From IMG/VR virus record IMGVR_UViG_3300037827_000415, positions 18,867 to 82,866 of that record: a stretch of DNA of 64,000 nt. One strand, 5' to 3'. The position numbers were made by a program, and so were the translations under genes. The stretch comes from a virus. Positions within the stretch are counted from its first letter, which is position 1, and the number at the start of each line of letters is the position of its first letter. Positions 63,982 through 64,000 of the stretch are shown piece by piece. The notes under the pieces are model-generated. The model did not search any database. It saw nothing but the letters and a program-made list of their open reading frames with translations, and had not been told where the DNA came from.

Positions 63982-64000
63982 CTCTGCCTTGTACGAGCCG

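Noticed and set aside
1-64000. CRISPR array
   Set aside because: No set of regularly spaced identical repeats was seen.
1-64000. Integrase, repressor and attachment sites of a prophage
   Set aside because: No tyrosine or serine recombinase, no CI-like repressor and no tRNA-flanking duplication could be found; the IS1595 repeats are transposon ends, not att sites.

Overview
The window looks like part of the genome of a tailed phage (Caudoviricetes) that infects a planctomycete. It carries a terminase large subunit, portal, protease-scaffold, head-decoration, major capsid and tail genes, plus a PrimPol-helicase replication module. No integrase, repressor or att site is visible, and nothing reads as host chromosome, so a lytic life style or a partial prophage are both possible. 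The planctomycete assignment is an inference from a small 'ISLHPL' protein of a type I recall as common in Planctomycetota, secreted proteins with Pro-Asn-Cys-Ser repeats, a phage copy of csrA and moderately GC-rich DNA.

Layout. 3-1085 (+): 5'-truncated, membrane-anchored SGNH hydrolase. 1079-5210 (-): lipoproteins, a papain-like peptidase and a run of small membrane proteins; this is the best lysis/envelope candidate, since no lysozyme or amidase is visible. Two tandem terminators follow at 5426-5548. 5565-23212 (-): early region with an HhH/alpha-CTD-like protein, HNH endonuclease, intein-split DNA methyltransferase, SNF2 helicase, clamp-like Zn protein, PrimPol-DnaB-type helicase, replication initiator, Zn-ribbon proteins, two tRNA-like genes with their own terminator, YqaJ exonuclease, CsrA and an HNH-AP2 endonuclease. 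23365-42371 (-): virion genes, with three beta-propeller-like tail proteins in tandem, portal, a superinfection-immunity protein, tail chaperones joined by a -1 frameshift site, tape-measure candidate, connector genes, capsid, decoration and protease-scaffold. 42474-52479: an accessory island that switches strand twice and holds methyltransferases, glycosyltransferases and many small coupled genes. 52388-63981 (-): small membrane and Zn-finger genes, a GH5-like glycosidase and TerL with a second intein.

The most unusual part is a 2,702-bp IS1595-type element at 12091-14792, with 26-bp inverted repeats and a perfect 8-bp target duplication, sitting between the helicase gene and the next early gene. 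Besides its transposase it carries a class II tRNA (leucine body, UGG anticodon, oversized variable arm) behind a pseudoknot-forming, attenuator-like RNA, and four small protein genes. Both inteins start with Ala and carry the Trp/Cys/Thr signature of class 3 inteins.

Gene expression looks phage-specific. Eight candidate promoters share a TTGAC -35 box and an exact 18-bp spacer, with GATGAT- or TAGAGT-like -10 boxes, and many start codons follow an extended Shine-Dalgarno GGAGCGAAA. Most genes are coupled by ATGA or TGATG overlaps. Function calls rest on motifs read by eye; no database search was run.
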